A DNA stretch of 52,189 nt from Saprospiraceae bacterium (lineage in GTDB: Bacteria; Bacteroidota; Bacteroidia; Chitinophagales; Saprospiraceae). A program made the position numbers and the translations under genes. The stretch is taken from the NCBI GenBank assembly GCA_028279185.1, contig JANQSS010000032.1, forward strand, positions 1 to 52,189. The letters are read 5' to 3'. Positions 1-8,354 of the stretch are shown here, piece after piece (the stretch's first letter is position 1; every line of letters starts with the position of its first letter). A model generated the notes under the pieces. That model searched no databases. It was not told the DNA's origin and saw only the letters and a program-made list of their open reading frames with translations.

Positions 1-214
1 TTCGGTGTGTAGATGATTTCATCATTTGTTGGATCATTGTCACCACCGTTGGCAAGGGTCACTGTACCGTTGGCTGGTTGTTGAAGACCATTGCTGCCAT
101 CAGGAAGGGTGATATCCGTTGTCGATGGTCCATCACCTCCGAAGTCGTCGTTGTCTGTAACATCGATTGTTACCGGCGTGTCTTCGTCCGTTGTATTATT
201 TAAGTCGTCAACTG
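1..214 (-). repeat. Tandem repeat copy of the giant surface protein (327-bp period)
   Basis: Matches 328-541 at an offset of exactly 327 bp (109 codons), with about 15 mismatches over 214 bp by eye. Nearly all mismatches are synonymous; the one clear protein change is Asn to Asp. It encodes the C-terminal-side copy of the cadherin-like unit. The array probably continues to the left of the window. Confidence 0.9.
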
Positions 215-3200
215 CCGTGGGTACGTCATTAACAGAGTTTACTGTCACTTCAACAAGTGCTACATCACAGTCACCATCCGCATCACAGATTTCATATTCG
301 AAAGCATCGTCGCCATTGAAGTCCGGATTCGGTGTGTAGATGATTTCATCATTTGTTGGATCATTATCACCGCCGTTGGCAAGGGTTACCGTACCGTTGG
401 CTGGTTGCTGAAGACCATTGCTGCCATCAGGAAGCGTTATATCTGTCGTTGAAGGTCCGTCACCACCGAAGTCGTCGTTGTCTGTAACATCGATTGTTAC
501 TGGCGTGTCTTCGTTCGTTGTATTATTTAAGTCGTCAACTGCTACTGGCAAGAAATCGCAGCTATTCTGGGAAGAAGCCATAATCATTCCGATTCCAGCT
601 GATTCCCCAGTAGTAAGGGGAGAGCAAACCTCTACTTCAATCTTAGTTGCAGCGCCGGGAATATTAGCGATCAGCTCGTATAAATAGCCTCCGCTCAAAT
701 CTGTAGTGGGAGAATTGTCCGTGTTCGTATATACAATGCCATTTGCAGCATCTTTGGCTGTGACAGTAACGACAATAAGTTGGCCGGTGCCAGAAACAGA
801 AGTTTCATGAAGTGGAATTGAAATGGTTACGTCTCGGTTGGACGCACTGCTTTCTATGTCAAATGTCCGAGACAGGCAATCGTCTGTCGCTCCAGACTCG
901 ATTAATTCTCGGTTTACCGTTCGAAGACCTCCAATCGAATTTTCATCTCCGGTACGCTTAACGTAAATAGCCATAGAACTTGCTGAACACGTATATTCTT
1001 CAGCAATGCAAACTTCATTGTAGCTACCTGAAAATTCAACTCTGTATATTCCTTCAAGTGTAGTGCTAGCAGGGTTTTGAATAACGTCAATTTTATTGGC
1101 TACAATAGTCGTGGCGTCAGCAGAAATTTCAATACAATCAGGCAAATCCTGACCATTACAAGCGGCCTCTTGAATCCAAACTTCGGCGACAATGCTTACT
1201 ACATTAGACGGATTCTCCACACTGATGCAGTCATCGGCCGAATTCTGAGTCCCTAAAACTTGAGTTGTATAGTAGTACCCATCACCACATCCAAAATCCG
1301 TTTGTGCATCGTAGCTCGTACCTCCGGAACAATTGAGCTCCACGGTTATATATACAGTGGCCTGAGAACAATCCCCATTCAAGTCGCAAATTTCATAAAG
1401 TACACTATCGAGCCCATAAAATCCATTATTCGGTGTGTATCTAAGTTGATCATCCCCAACTCCTGCTCCATTGAAAAATATGGCAGCAGAACCATTCGAA
1501 GCGTTCATGATCATCGAAACATAATCCGTGCCTGAAGCGGGTCCATCGTCACCAAAATCATCATTGGCCAGAAGAAGTATGTTTGTGGTTATACCAGGGG
1601 CAGTAGAACCAAAATCATCTACTGCAACGGGTACATCATTGCAATAGGTATAGCTGACAGCATCCAGGCAAATTTTAGCCGAGTTTCTTGTCAACTTTAG
1701 CCATCTCGCTCCACCAGAAGGAACCGTGTATGTGAGTAGTTGCCACAGTCTATTTGTTGATCCGTCATTCGCAGATCCGTACGTAACAATGTTGCTGTAT
1801 GTCGTTCCATCAATCGAACTTTCAACATTGAATGAGCCATAGTTTCCAGCTGAACCATCATATTCAACAAGTAATTGAATTTCAGTTCCGGGTAGTAAAT
1901 GATCTGTCAAATCTAATTCAAGGATATGCGAACCCCAGAAAATAGAAAAATCACCATTAGGTGCTCCGAGTGAATTTTGCGGGTTTTGAACTCCTGTGCC
2001 ATTCGTGTCGAAGCCATCGGCGTTTCCTGAAACACGAGTTTCATCACAAGGCACAGCCTCTATTGTAATAGATGCAACAGCTTGATCACACTCGTTGTGT
2101 GGATCACAGACTTCATAGGTAAACATATCCTGGCCAACGTATCCTGCATTTGGAATGTAAACGAAAGAGCCATCCGGGTTAATGGTCACAAAGCCGTTAG
2201 ACGGATTGGATATTGGAGTAACATTATATGTCAAATCATCACCATCAGGATCCGAGTCATTTAGAGATAAATCATTGGCAACTGCCTGATCGATTTGTGT
2301 CGTATAGGAATCATCTTCGGCCAGAGGTGGTCTGTTACATCCAGCGTCAAACGACACAGCACCATATAAGACGGATTGCCCGTTGCCAGAAGGAGATTCG
2401 ATCGTAATTTCGATCGTCCCGTCTGTTCCATCGACATCGTTCAAGACCAATTCGACTACGTAAACCGTGCTGTCGAAGGTAGGGCCGGGTGCTACTGTTT
2501 CACTTTCAGTGACTCCACCTACAGTCGCCGAAACAATCACTTCACGGCCATCGTTACTAATTTCATATAAGGGAACATGAACCGTAACATCTCGATTTCC
2601 TGAAACAACTGGAATACTCAATGTTTCCGTTACACAGTTATTTATCAAGTAAGCACCAGCAGCAAATGACACGGTGGAAGCATTACTCACCGAGTTGTCC
2701 GTTCGAAGCACCCAGAAAGTCCCTCCTTCGAGGCTTTTTCCTGCTGGTACAGTAAGAATGAGTTCCGACGTATTTGCTGGAAATTCGGCTTGAAATCGAC
2801 CGTTTGCGCTATTTCCACCCACAGCGCATGTAGATGTTCCATTTGGTAAGGTTGTCTTAAATAATGTGAAGCAATCACCGGATTGGTCTGTTAACGTAAC
2901 ATAATCAGGCTGATTACCTCCTTTGGTTACACCATCGAAAATGATATGCTGTATTGATCCAGGATCATCGAAGGATGTTGTTACGGTATGAAGATTCATG
3001 AGGTCTCTGCTAATCCGCTCCACGATTAATCCGCCGTTGGCGCAAGTAGAGGAATAGGTTGACTCTGGAGGTGTAGCGTTATCGCAAGTAGCTTCAAAGC
3101 ATAAGTTGGAGACTCCGATCCATTGACCTGTTGGGTTTACTAGTCCATCATCCAAAGCCACATATTTGATCTCTAATTGAGTAACTGAAGTTCCTCCAAA

Positions 3201-3839
3201 GGATAGATTGAGGTTACCATCAACCACATTGGCCCCTCCGGTCTGATCTTTACCTTCGAACCCATTAAAGCCAGCTTCATCGTCGAGTTGAACACTATCA
3301 CCTAGTGTATATAGAGTGGGGTTCCCTCGAATGTTAATTCCATTGTTATATCTAACTTCAACCCCGTCATCCCAATTGAATTCATCTATATCATATAGTG
3401 AAAATTCCAAATCATCTACAGCGGGATTGAAAGTGAACTCAATAGTGAGATTGTCATCTAAATCATTGGCAGAATTGTCAAATCCTGCGGATAGAATTCC
3501 TCCGCTTGCGGTTTCATAAGAGACAAAATCATCTCCATTAAAAGCCACAAGTGTACCATCTCCATCTTCATTGGCCGACCAGGTCATGGTTATTGTCACA
3601 TCGTCGACGACGAAAGTATTTCCGCTGGGGACAGCAGCTTCATCCACTGAGAAGTAATCACTCCATTTTAATGTAGATTGATTACATCCGGTAGCTCGAG
3701 TGCGCGTAGCACTGTTGCCGGAGATATCAGAATCACCAGATTGAGCCAGGCATTGGTAAGAGAGTTGTGAAGAAAAAACGAAAGAGAATACAAGTAAAGA
3801 GGATACCAATAGGTACCGCAAACCGTCCTTTAGTAACAT
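3..3839 (-). CDS. Giant secreted multi-domain repeat protein, 5' part (C-terminus beyond left edge)
   Basis: On the minus strand an uninterrupted frame of 1279 codons runs from ATG at 3839 to the window edge, with no stop. Residues 1-33 form a signal peptide (MLLKDGLRYLLVSSLLVFSF, then a polar stretch ending CLAQ). The rest is secreted beta-sandwich sequence. Around residues 505-585 is a cadherin-like unit (DSDPDGDDLTYN, then NPDGSFVYIPNAGYVGQDMF). It is followed by a discoidin-like stretch, another such unit (NNGFYGLDSVLYEICD), and near the edge two almost identical 109-residue units containing EDTPVTIDVTDNDDFGGDGP. These resemble the cadherin/VCBS-like 'tandem-95' repeats of large bacterial adhesins. 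Domain boundaries are by eye. A T9SS sorting domain or gliding-type C-terminus may follow outside the window, but that is inference. The gene stands alone after a 519-bp AT-rich gap. Confidence 0.9.
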   Translation of the reverse strand, partial: MLLKDGLRYLLVSSLLVFSFVFSSQLSYQCLAQSGDSDISGNSATRTRATGCNQSTLKWSDYFSVDEAAVPSGNTFVVDDVTITMTWSANEDGDGTLVAFNGDDFVSYETASGGILSAGFDNSANDLDDNLTIEFTFNPAVDDLEFSLYDIDEFNWDDGVEVRYNNGINIRGNPTLYTLGDSVQLDDEAGFNGFEGKDQTGGANVVDGNLNLSFGGTSVTQLEIKYVALDDGLVNPTGQWIGVSNLCFEATCDNATPPESTYSSTCANGGLIVERISRDLMNLHTVTTSFDDPGSIQHIIFDGVTKGGNQPDYVTLTDQSGDCFTLFKTTLPNGTSTCAVGGNSANGRFQAEFPANTSELILTVPAGKSLEGGTFWVLRTDNSVSNASTVSFAAGAYLINNCVTETLSIPVVSGNRDVTVHVPLYEISNDGREVIVSATVGGVTESETVAPGPTFDSTVYVVELVLNDVDGTDGTIEITIESPSGNGQSVLYGAVSFDAGCNRPPLAEDDSYTTQIDQAVANDLSLNDSDPDGDDLTYNVTPISNPSNGFVTINPDGSFVYIPNAGYVGQDMFTYEVCDPHNECDQAVASITIEAVPCDETRVSGNADGFDTNGTGVQNPQNSLGAPNGDFSIFWGSHILELDLTDHLLPGTEIQLLVEYDGSAGNYGSFNVESSIDGTTYSNIVTYGSANDGSTNRLWQLLTYTVPSGGARWLKLTRNSAKICLDAVSYTYCNDVPVAVDDFGSTAPGITTNILLLANDDFGDDGPASGTDYVSMIMNASNGSAAIFFNGAGVGDDQLRYTPNNGFYGLDSVLYEICDLNGDCSQATVYITVELNCSGGTSYDAQTDFGCGDGYYYTTQVLGTQNSADDCISVENPSNVVSIVAEVWIQEAACNGQDLPDCIEISADATTIVANKIDVIQNPASTTLEGIYRVEFSGSYNEVCIAEEYTCSASSMAIYVKRTGDENSIGGLRTVNRELIESGATDDCLSRTFDIESSASNRDVTISIPLHETSVSGTGQLIVVTVTAKDAANGIVYTNTDNSPTTDLSGGYLYELIANIPGAATKIEVEVCSPLTTGESAGIGMIMASSQNSCDFLPVAVDDLNNTTNEDTPVTIDVTDNDDFGGDGPSTTDITLPDGSNGLQQPANGTVTLANGGDNDPTNDEIIYTPNPDFNGDDAFEYEICDADGDCDVALVEVTVNSVNDVPTAVDDLNNTTDEDTPVTIDVTDNDDFGGDGPSTTDITLPDGSNGLQQPANGTVTLANGGDNDPTNDEIIYTP
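328..541 (-). repeat. Tandem repeat copy of the giant surface protein, second copy
   Basis: Counterpart of 1-214 at a 327-bp offset. Similarity ends abruptly near 542, where the preceding non-repeat domain of the protein begins, so this is the first unit of the array in protein order. Confidence 0.9.
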
Positions 3840-4358
3840 AGCAAACCCAATTTTTAAAACAATCTATATCAAGAAATCCCGGTCAATGAATGTGCTTAAT
3901 AATCATGACCCCGAATCATGTATTTTTTTTATTAAATAATACGCGTGTTTGACGAGTAACTACTAAATAGTCACAAGCTCATAGTAAGATAGCTTTCAAC
4001 CAATATCCTAAATAGGTATTAATCGAAGTCAAAATACTTCTTTCAATAGTGTTTAGCGGGGTTAATTGATTCTTTGGGAAAAGTTGGTGAAAGAGGAGGT
4101 TATTTTCTTTCGCCGGCAAATTTAGATTAAAAATTTGCATTTCACACTAATAAAATTGAAATAAATTTTCTAAAGTTGAAATATCAAAATTTTTTTTTGT
4201 TTAAAAGCAGTTAGCAAAATTTTTAATAAGAATAAATAGAGAATAACGTTTAAAAATTTGAATTTCAGGAAATATTGATTTGGTATTAAAAAAAATCGAT
4301 TTTATATAGCATCTGATGTATAGCTATATATATATTAAATAAAAATTTAATATTAAAA
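3840..4358. other. 519-bp AT-rich intergenic region
   Basis: It separates the HtrA gene from the giant surface gene, both on the minus strand. From about 4130 to 4358 it is very AT-rich, with several A/T runs and an alternating TATATATA stretch near 4325. No reading frame is supported. It presumably carries the surface gene's promoter, but I could not place a clean TAnnTTTG element. Confidence 0.6.
4332..4353 (-). terminator. Possible AT-rich terminator hairpin of the HtrA gene
   Basis: A perfect 9-bp inverted repeat (ATATTAAAT, 4-base loop, ATTTAATAT) begins 5 bp after the stop codon of the protease gene. The stem contains no G or C, so it would be weak, and the following tract on the minus strand is mixed A/T. 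Confidence 0.3.
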
Positions 4359-5465
4359 TTACCTAATTGAAATTGGTATTGATATGGTTTCTGGCTGTCC
4401 ATTGCGCACATATTGCAGTGATACATTGTCGCCATCTTTAAAGGATTCGAGGGCGAGTTGTAAATCCGAAGAAGAATTTACCGCTTGATTACCGATTTTT
4501 GTGATTACATCACCCAAAATTATCTCACCATATCTGTTCTGCAATGTTGGCTTTAAACCCGCTTTTTCGGCAACTCCACCAGGGGTAACTTGTAAAATAA
4601 GCAAGCCACTTTTTATACCTAATCGTTGTTGAATGCGGTCAGGCACGAGCTTTATTCCTAAATCAGCACGTCGTACCGCTCCGTATTTTATTAATTCAGG
4701 AACTACCCACTCAAGTACGTCGACAGGAATAGAAAAACCGATTCCTGCATATGCACCTGATGGAGAATAAATTGCCGTATTCACACCAATTAATTCTCCA
4801 GATGAATTAAGTAGGGGTCCGCCCGAATTTCCAGGATTTATGGCAGCATCTGTCTGAATGACATCTTTAATGGGTACACCAGAAACTGATTCAATTTCCC
4901 GGCCAAGTGCGCTGACAATTCCGGTTGTCAGCGTGTGATCAAGGCCGAATGGATTTCCGATTGCAAAAGTTGATTGGCCCACACGGAGTTTATTACTGTC
5001 GCCTATGGGCAATGGATGGATTTTATTGATATCCAGATTTTTGAGTTTCAAGACTGCAAGGTCCTTACCCGGTTCACCACCGACATAGTCAGCATCATAC
5101 TGTGACTGATCTGCTAATGTCACTTTTATTCGTCTTGCGCCTTGGACAACATGATAATTTGTAACGATGTGACCTTCTCGATCCCAAAAAAATCCGGATC
5201 CCGTTCCCTGCGGTATCTCCATCGCACGCATACTCCAAAAATCCCGTCGAAGCGTCGTAGTTGTTATAAAAACAACGGCCGGAGCCGCAGCTTCAAAAAG
5301 CGAGATAGTCGCAAGCTCAGATTTCGCAAGAGAAGGGTCTTTAGCTACAAACTCAGCTGGAGTTACGACAGCAACTTCTTCGGTTGGATTTACCTGCCAC
5401 GAACCTAATAAATAGGCCCAACAAATTAATCCTATAACCGCCATTACTTTAAAAATACGATCCAT
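4359..5465 (-). CDS. Trypsin-like S1C (HtrA/DegQ) serine protease with PDZ domain
   Basis: A 368-residue envelope protease. Residues 1-22 (MDRIFKVMAVIGLICWAYLL) form an N-terminal signal or anchor. The protease domain (about 55-255) shows the full catalytic triad: His105 in TNYHVV, Asp135 in GKDLAVLK and Ser214 in GNSGGPLL. A single PDZ domain follows (about 267-366, with GLLILQVTPGGVAEKAGL and GDVITKIGNQAV). With one PDZ it resembles DegS or short DegQ forms rather than two-PDZ DegP. The family performs periplasmic protein quality control. It starts 13 bp after the purM stop on the same strand, so it is probably the second gene of a purM transcript. Confidence 0.93.
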   Translation of the reverse strand: MDRIFKVMAVIGLICWAYLLGSWQVNPTEEVAVVTPAEFVAKDPSLAKSELATISLFEAAAPAVVFITTTTLRRDFWSMRAMEIPQGTGSGFFWDREGHIVTNYHVVQGARRIKVTLADQSQYDADYVGGEPGKDLAVLKLKNLDINKIHPLPIGDSNKLRVGQSTFAIGNPFGLDHTLTTGIVSALGREIESVSGVPIKDVIQTDAAINPGNSGGPLLNSSGELIGVNTAIYSPSGAYAGIGFSIPVDVLEWVVPELIKYGAVRRADLGIKLVPDRIQQRLGIKSGLLILQVTPGGVAEKAGLKPTLQNRYGEIILGDVITKIGNQAVNSSSDLQLALESFKDGDNVSLQYVRNGQPETISIPISIR

Positions 5466-5478
5466 TACAGAGTTATAA

Positions 5479-6654
5479 TTAATACATTAAGTTCTCTCCT
5501 TTCGGGGTTTTAATATTTAATCGAAAGCCAGTTGATGGAATAACTTCTCCAACTACCTTTGCTTCCACTTCGAAACTATTTGCAATAGTCAATATCTCGT
5601 CGGCAATATCTGCATCAACATAAAGCTCCATCCTGTGTCCCATATTAAATACCTGATACATTTCTTCGGGTGAGGCACCGGAAGATTGCTGGATTAATTC
5701 AAAAACAGGGGGCGGGTAAAACATATTGTCTTTTACTATAGATACATCTTCAACAAACTTAAGTACTTTGGTTTGTGCGCCTCCTGTACAGTGAATCATT
5801 CCATGAATTTTGGAAGAAAAGTCATCCATTATTTTTTTTAGAATTGGGAAATACGTGCGTGTTGGTGAGAGTAGGAGATCTTTAACCAGGTATGCACTAC
5901 CGCTAATTTCTACTTCATCTGTAAGCCGGTGGTCTCCGGTAAAGACAAAATTATCCGGCGTCTGGGGGGCGACAACTTCAGGGTAACGTTCTGCATAATA
6001 CTTATTCAAGACGTCATGCCGAGCGGATGTCAATCCATTGCTGCCTATGCCGCTATTTACATTGGATTCATACGTGCTTTTTCCGAACGAAGCTAAACCC
6101 ACAATTTTATGTCCTGGCCTGATATTGTTTTCGAGAACTTGTTCTTTTTTTATTCTTGAAAATGCTGTGAACCCGACATCTATCGTTCTGACGATATCCC
6201 CAACATCAGCCGTTTCTCCACCTGAAGAAACGATATTCAGACCCATTTCTCTCAGATTATTAAAAACTTCTTCGGCACCCTGAATAATCATGGAAATAAC
6301 CTCCTGCGGTATAAGATGTTTATTTCTCCCTATTGTCGAACTGACGACGATAGGGTCGAAACAGGAGACACAAATCATGTCATCGACATTCATTATGATG
6401 GCGTCTTGTGCTATCCCTTTCCATACATTCAGATCGCCTGTTTCCTTCCAATATAAATAGGCGAGTGCAGTTTTTGTGCCCGCCGTGTCGGCATGCATAA
6501 TGTTACAGAACGATTCATCTCCTGCTATAATATCAGGTAATATTTTACAAAATGCCTTCGGATATAAGCCTTTGCTTAAATGCTTAATTGCTGCATGTAC
6601 TTCGTCTTTTTGCGCGGATACACCACGTGCCAAATACCGTTCATCCTGTTTCAT
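5479..6654 (-). CDS. purM: Phosphoribosylformylglycinamidine cyclo-ligase (AIR synthase)
   Basis: A 391-residue protein of the Bacteroidota-type PurM family, which converts FGAM plus ATP to AIR in purine synthesis in the cytosol. The N-terminus has ARGVSAQKDEVHAAIKHL and GLYPKAFCKILPD, as in other members. The ATP/substrate-binding region has MHADTAGTKTALAY, and NVDDMICVSCFDPI takes the place of the classical PurM nucleotide-binding loop. SSGGETADVGD is also a typical glycine-rich PurM segment. The length is normal for the Bacteroidota form (about 390, against about 345 in E. coli). A TACCTTTG element lies only 5 bp before the ATG, implying a nearly leaderless mRNA. The htrA-like gene follows after 13 bp. 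Confidence 0.92.
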   Translation of the reverse strand: MKQDERYLARGVSAQKDEVHAAIKHLSKGLYPKAFCKILPDIIAGDESFCNIMHADTAGTKTALAYLYWKETGDLNVWKGIAQDAIIMNVDDMICVSCFDPIVVSSTIGRNKHLIPQEVISMIIQGAEEVFNNLREMGLNIVSSGGETADVGDIVRTIDVGFTAFSRIKKEQVLENNIRPGHKIVGLASFGKSTYESNVNSGIGSNGLTSARHDVLNKYYAERYPEVVAPQTPDNFVFTGDHRLTDEVEISGSAYLVKDLLLSPTRTYFPILKKIMDDFSSKIHGMIHCTGGAQTKVLKFVEDVSIVKDNMFYPPPVFELIQQSSGASPEEMYQVFNMGHRMELYVDADIADEILTIANSFEVEAKVVGEVIPSTGFRLNIKTPKGENLMY

Positions 6655-6659
6655 TGTCT

Positions 6660-6667
6660 CAAAGGTA
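6660..6667 (-). promoter_or_regulatory. -7 promoter element of purM
   Basis: On the minus strand TACCTTTG matches the Bacteroidota -7 consensus TAnnTTTG exactly. The purM ATG begins only 5 nt after its last G, so transcription would start at or just before the start codon. No TTG at ideal -33 spacing is visible. Confidence 0.5.
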
Positions 6668-6716
6668 GTGACTTGACCATTTTAATCACATAGAATTAAC
6701 CAAAGAAGACATTCAC

Positions 6717-7739
6717 TTATTTTTTACTCAAAAAACCATAAAGTACTTGCTTCAAGAAAGTAGATGGAAAATAAGTATCCTCAGGAAAGCCAAGTTCAAT
6801 GTCGCGACCGTCATGAGGAATGTATGCGGTCTTGAATAAATAGTCCCAAATGGATAAACTCAGCCCGAAATTTACGCCATATACTTTGTCGGACGGCAGA
6901 TGCTTGGCGTGATGCCAGATGTGCATTTCCGGACTGTTGAAGACAAATTTATATGCTTTACCAAAAATAAAGTATCCAACTAAAAAACCAATTATACCGC
7001 TTATGAGTGCAGTTGCCAGGGTTGGGTCTTGAACTAGACTTATTTCAAGACCATTTGATCCAATTAATATTCCTACAAAAGCTAATAGTGCCCCAGCAAT
7101 AATTCGGTGCGAGATTTGTAAATTAGAGTGGTTGTAGTGACCTATGATAATACTTACAATATGTATAATAAAGAAATCTGTCAAACCATAACCAATTAAT
7201 GCCAGGGGTAAATATTCAATCGTTCGGTACACAATCGTCTCCATCCAATGATAGCGCAGGTGAGCGGCGAACCCCATTTGTTTAACTGAATGATGAACTT
7301 TGTGAAATTGCCATAGCCATTTACTCCTATGCAACAACCGGTGTGTCCACCATTGGATGAAATCCCGTAACACAAAACCAATAATCAAAATCAGCCATAA
7401 TGGTAAGGTATGTAATGGATTAAAAGTTGCAAGGTCTACGTTGAAAATCTCGGATACAATATCGCGTGTCAGGACTACAAAAACATCACTGCCGGCCTTA
7501 TAAATAATTAAGGAGAAAATAAAAAAATTAAAATACATATACCCGACATCCAACCAAAAATCACGTCGGAATATGGGCTGCCTTTTTCGCCAAGGTTTTA
7601 ATAGTTCCAGAATAAAAAATAAAACTGAAATCGTAGTCAATGCATAAAAATAATTATGCCAAGAGGGGTTTGTTATTTCCTTCCAAAGATATTGTGCATA
7701 TCCTTTATATCCTTCTATAAATACCTGAAGTAAATCCAT
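6717..7739 (-). CDS. Sterol desaturase / fatty acid hydroxylase family membrane protein
   Basis: A 340-residue integral membrane di-iron oxygenase of the fatty-acid-hydroxylase superfamily. The diagnostic histidine clusters are visible: His133 and His137 in WWTHRLLHRS, His146, His149 and His150 in FHKVHHS, His160 and His164 in AAHLRYHW, and His273, His276, His277 and His280 in MHIWHHAKH. Hydrophobic segments occur at about 35-50, 68-82, 112-125 and 175-250. Substrate cannot be read from sequence; the family hydroxylates or desaturates sterols, fatty acids or carotenoids. It begins 5 bp after the stop of the rhodanese lipoprotein gene, so the two are likely co-transcribed. Confidence 0.88.
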   Translation of the reverse strand: MDLLQVFIEGYKGYAQYLWKEITNPSWHNYFYALTTISVLFFILELLKPWRKRQPIFRRDFWLDVGYMYFNFFIFSLIIYKAGSDVFVVLTRDIVSEIFNVDLATFNPLHTLPLWLILIIGFVLRDFIQWWTHRLLHRSKWLWQFHKVHHSVKQMGFAAHLRYHWMETIVYRTIEYLPLALIGYGLTDFFIIHIVSIIIGHYNHSNLQISHRIIAGALLAFVGILIGSNGLEISLVQDPTLATALISGIIGFLVGYFIFGKAYKFVFNSPEMHIWHHAKHLPSDKVYGVNFGLSLSIWDYLFKTAYIPHDGRDIELGFPEDTYFPSTFLKQVLYGFLSKK

Positions 7740-7744
7740 TTAGA

Positions 7745-8149
7745 TTATTCATTGTCCTTTACCCATCGCTCATATCCACCATAATTGTGAACGTCCTGGA
7801 AGCCATTCTCCTCGAGAAAGCTCTTGGCTTGGCCAGCACGACCTCCACTACGGCAATACAATACAATTGTCTTACCCTTATCTAGTGCCAGTATGCGGCG
7901 TTCGAAATCGGCACCATTAATATCGATATGCAGTGCTCCAGGTATTTTTCCTTCAACCACTTCTTCGTTTGTTCGCACATCGACAATAATAGCCTCATCA
8001 GCGTTTTGCATTTTGGCGATTTCGGCTGTTGTGAGCTGCTTTGCCTGGGATGAATAACTTGATTTATCTGCACACCCAAAAGCTGTGAAAAAGCAAAAGG
8101 CAAGAGCACTGAATGAGATCCTACCGAATTTTCTTATTTCATAGATCAT
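7745..8149 (-). CDS. Rhodanese-domain lipoprotein
   Basis: With the ATG at 8149 the product has 134 residues. A basic start (MIYEIRKFGR) leads to a hydrophobic core and a lipobox ending AFGC, with Cys26 as the lipidation site. The frame stays open upstream to a TTG at 8230, but that start would bury the lipobox about 50 residues in. The single rhodanese domain (about 40-132) has active-site Cys99 in VLYCRSGGRAGQA, GALHIDINGADF before it and YGGYERW near the end. Such single-domain rhodaneses carry or transfer sulfane sulfur; here it would sit in the envelope, anchored by lipid. It is the first gene of a pair with the sterol-desaturase-like gene. Confidence 0.85.
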   Translation of the reverse strand: MIYEIRKFGRISFSALAFCFFTAFGCADKSSYSSQAKQLTTAEIAKMQNADEAIIVDVRTNEEVVEGKIPGALHIDINGADFERRILALDKGKTIVLYCRSGGRAGQAKSFLEENGFQDVHNYGGYERWVKDNE

Positions 8150-8284
8150 TTTAAGAAAATTAATGGATAATAAAAAGGAAATATAGGCAATAAAAATTTG
8201 GATTATAGTTGAAAACGAATTTTTATCCAAAATACATATATAATGATAGACTTTATATATTCAACTGAAAATAAGTACTATAGC

Positions 8285-8315
8285 TTGTGTATAATGGATC
8301 GGTAGCGTATTTTTG
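8285..8315 (+). promoter_or_regulatory. Putative promoter of the type III glutamine synthetase gene
   Basis: TTG at 8285-8287 and TATTTTTG at 8308-8315 match the Bacteroidota -33 (TTG) and -7 (TAnnTTTG) elements with a 20-nt spacer. Transcription would start roughly 30 nt before the ATG at 8355. Confidence 0.55.
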
Positions 8316-8354
8316 AGCCATTAACAAACACTTAATCAAGTAAAGCTCCAGACT

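Noticed and set aside
1-541. CRISPR-like reading of the left-edge repeats
   Set aside because: The period is 327 bp, the whole unit is conserved and coding, and there are no short repeats with unique spacers.
91-687. Two plus-strand frames (82 and 89 codons) at the left edge
   Set aside because: They are antisense shadows of the tandem repeats of the minus-strand giant surface gene and repeat with the same 327-bp period.
8150-8230. Longer rhodanese frame from TTG at 8230
   Set aside because: It adds 27 residues before a standard lipoprotein signal; the ATG at 8149 gives the proper lipobox distance.
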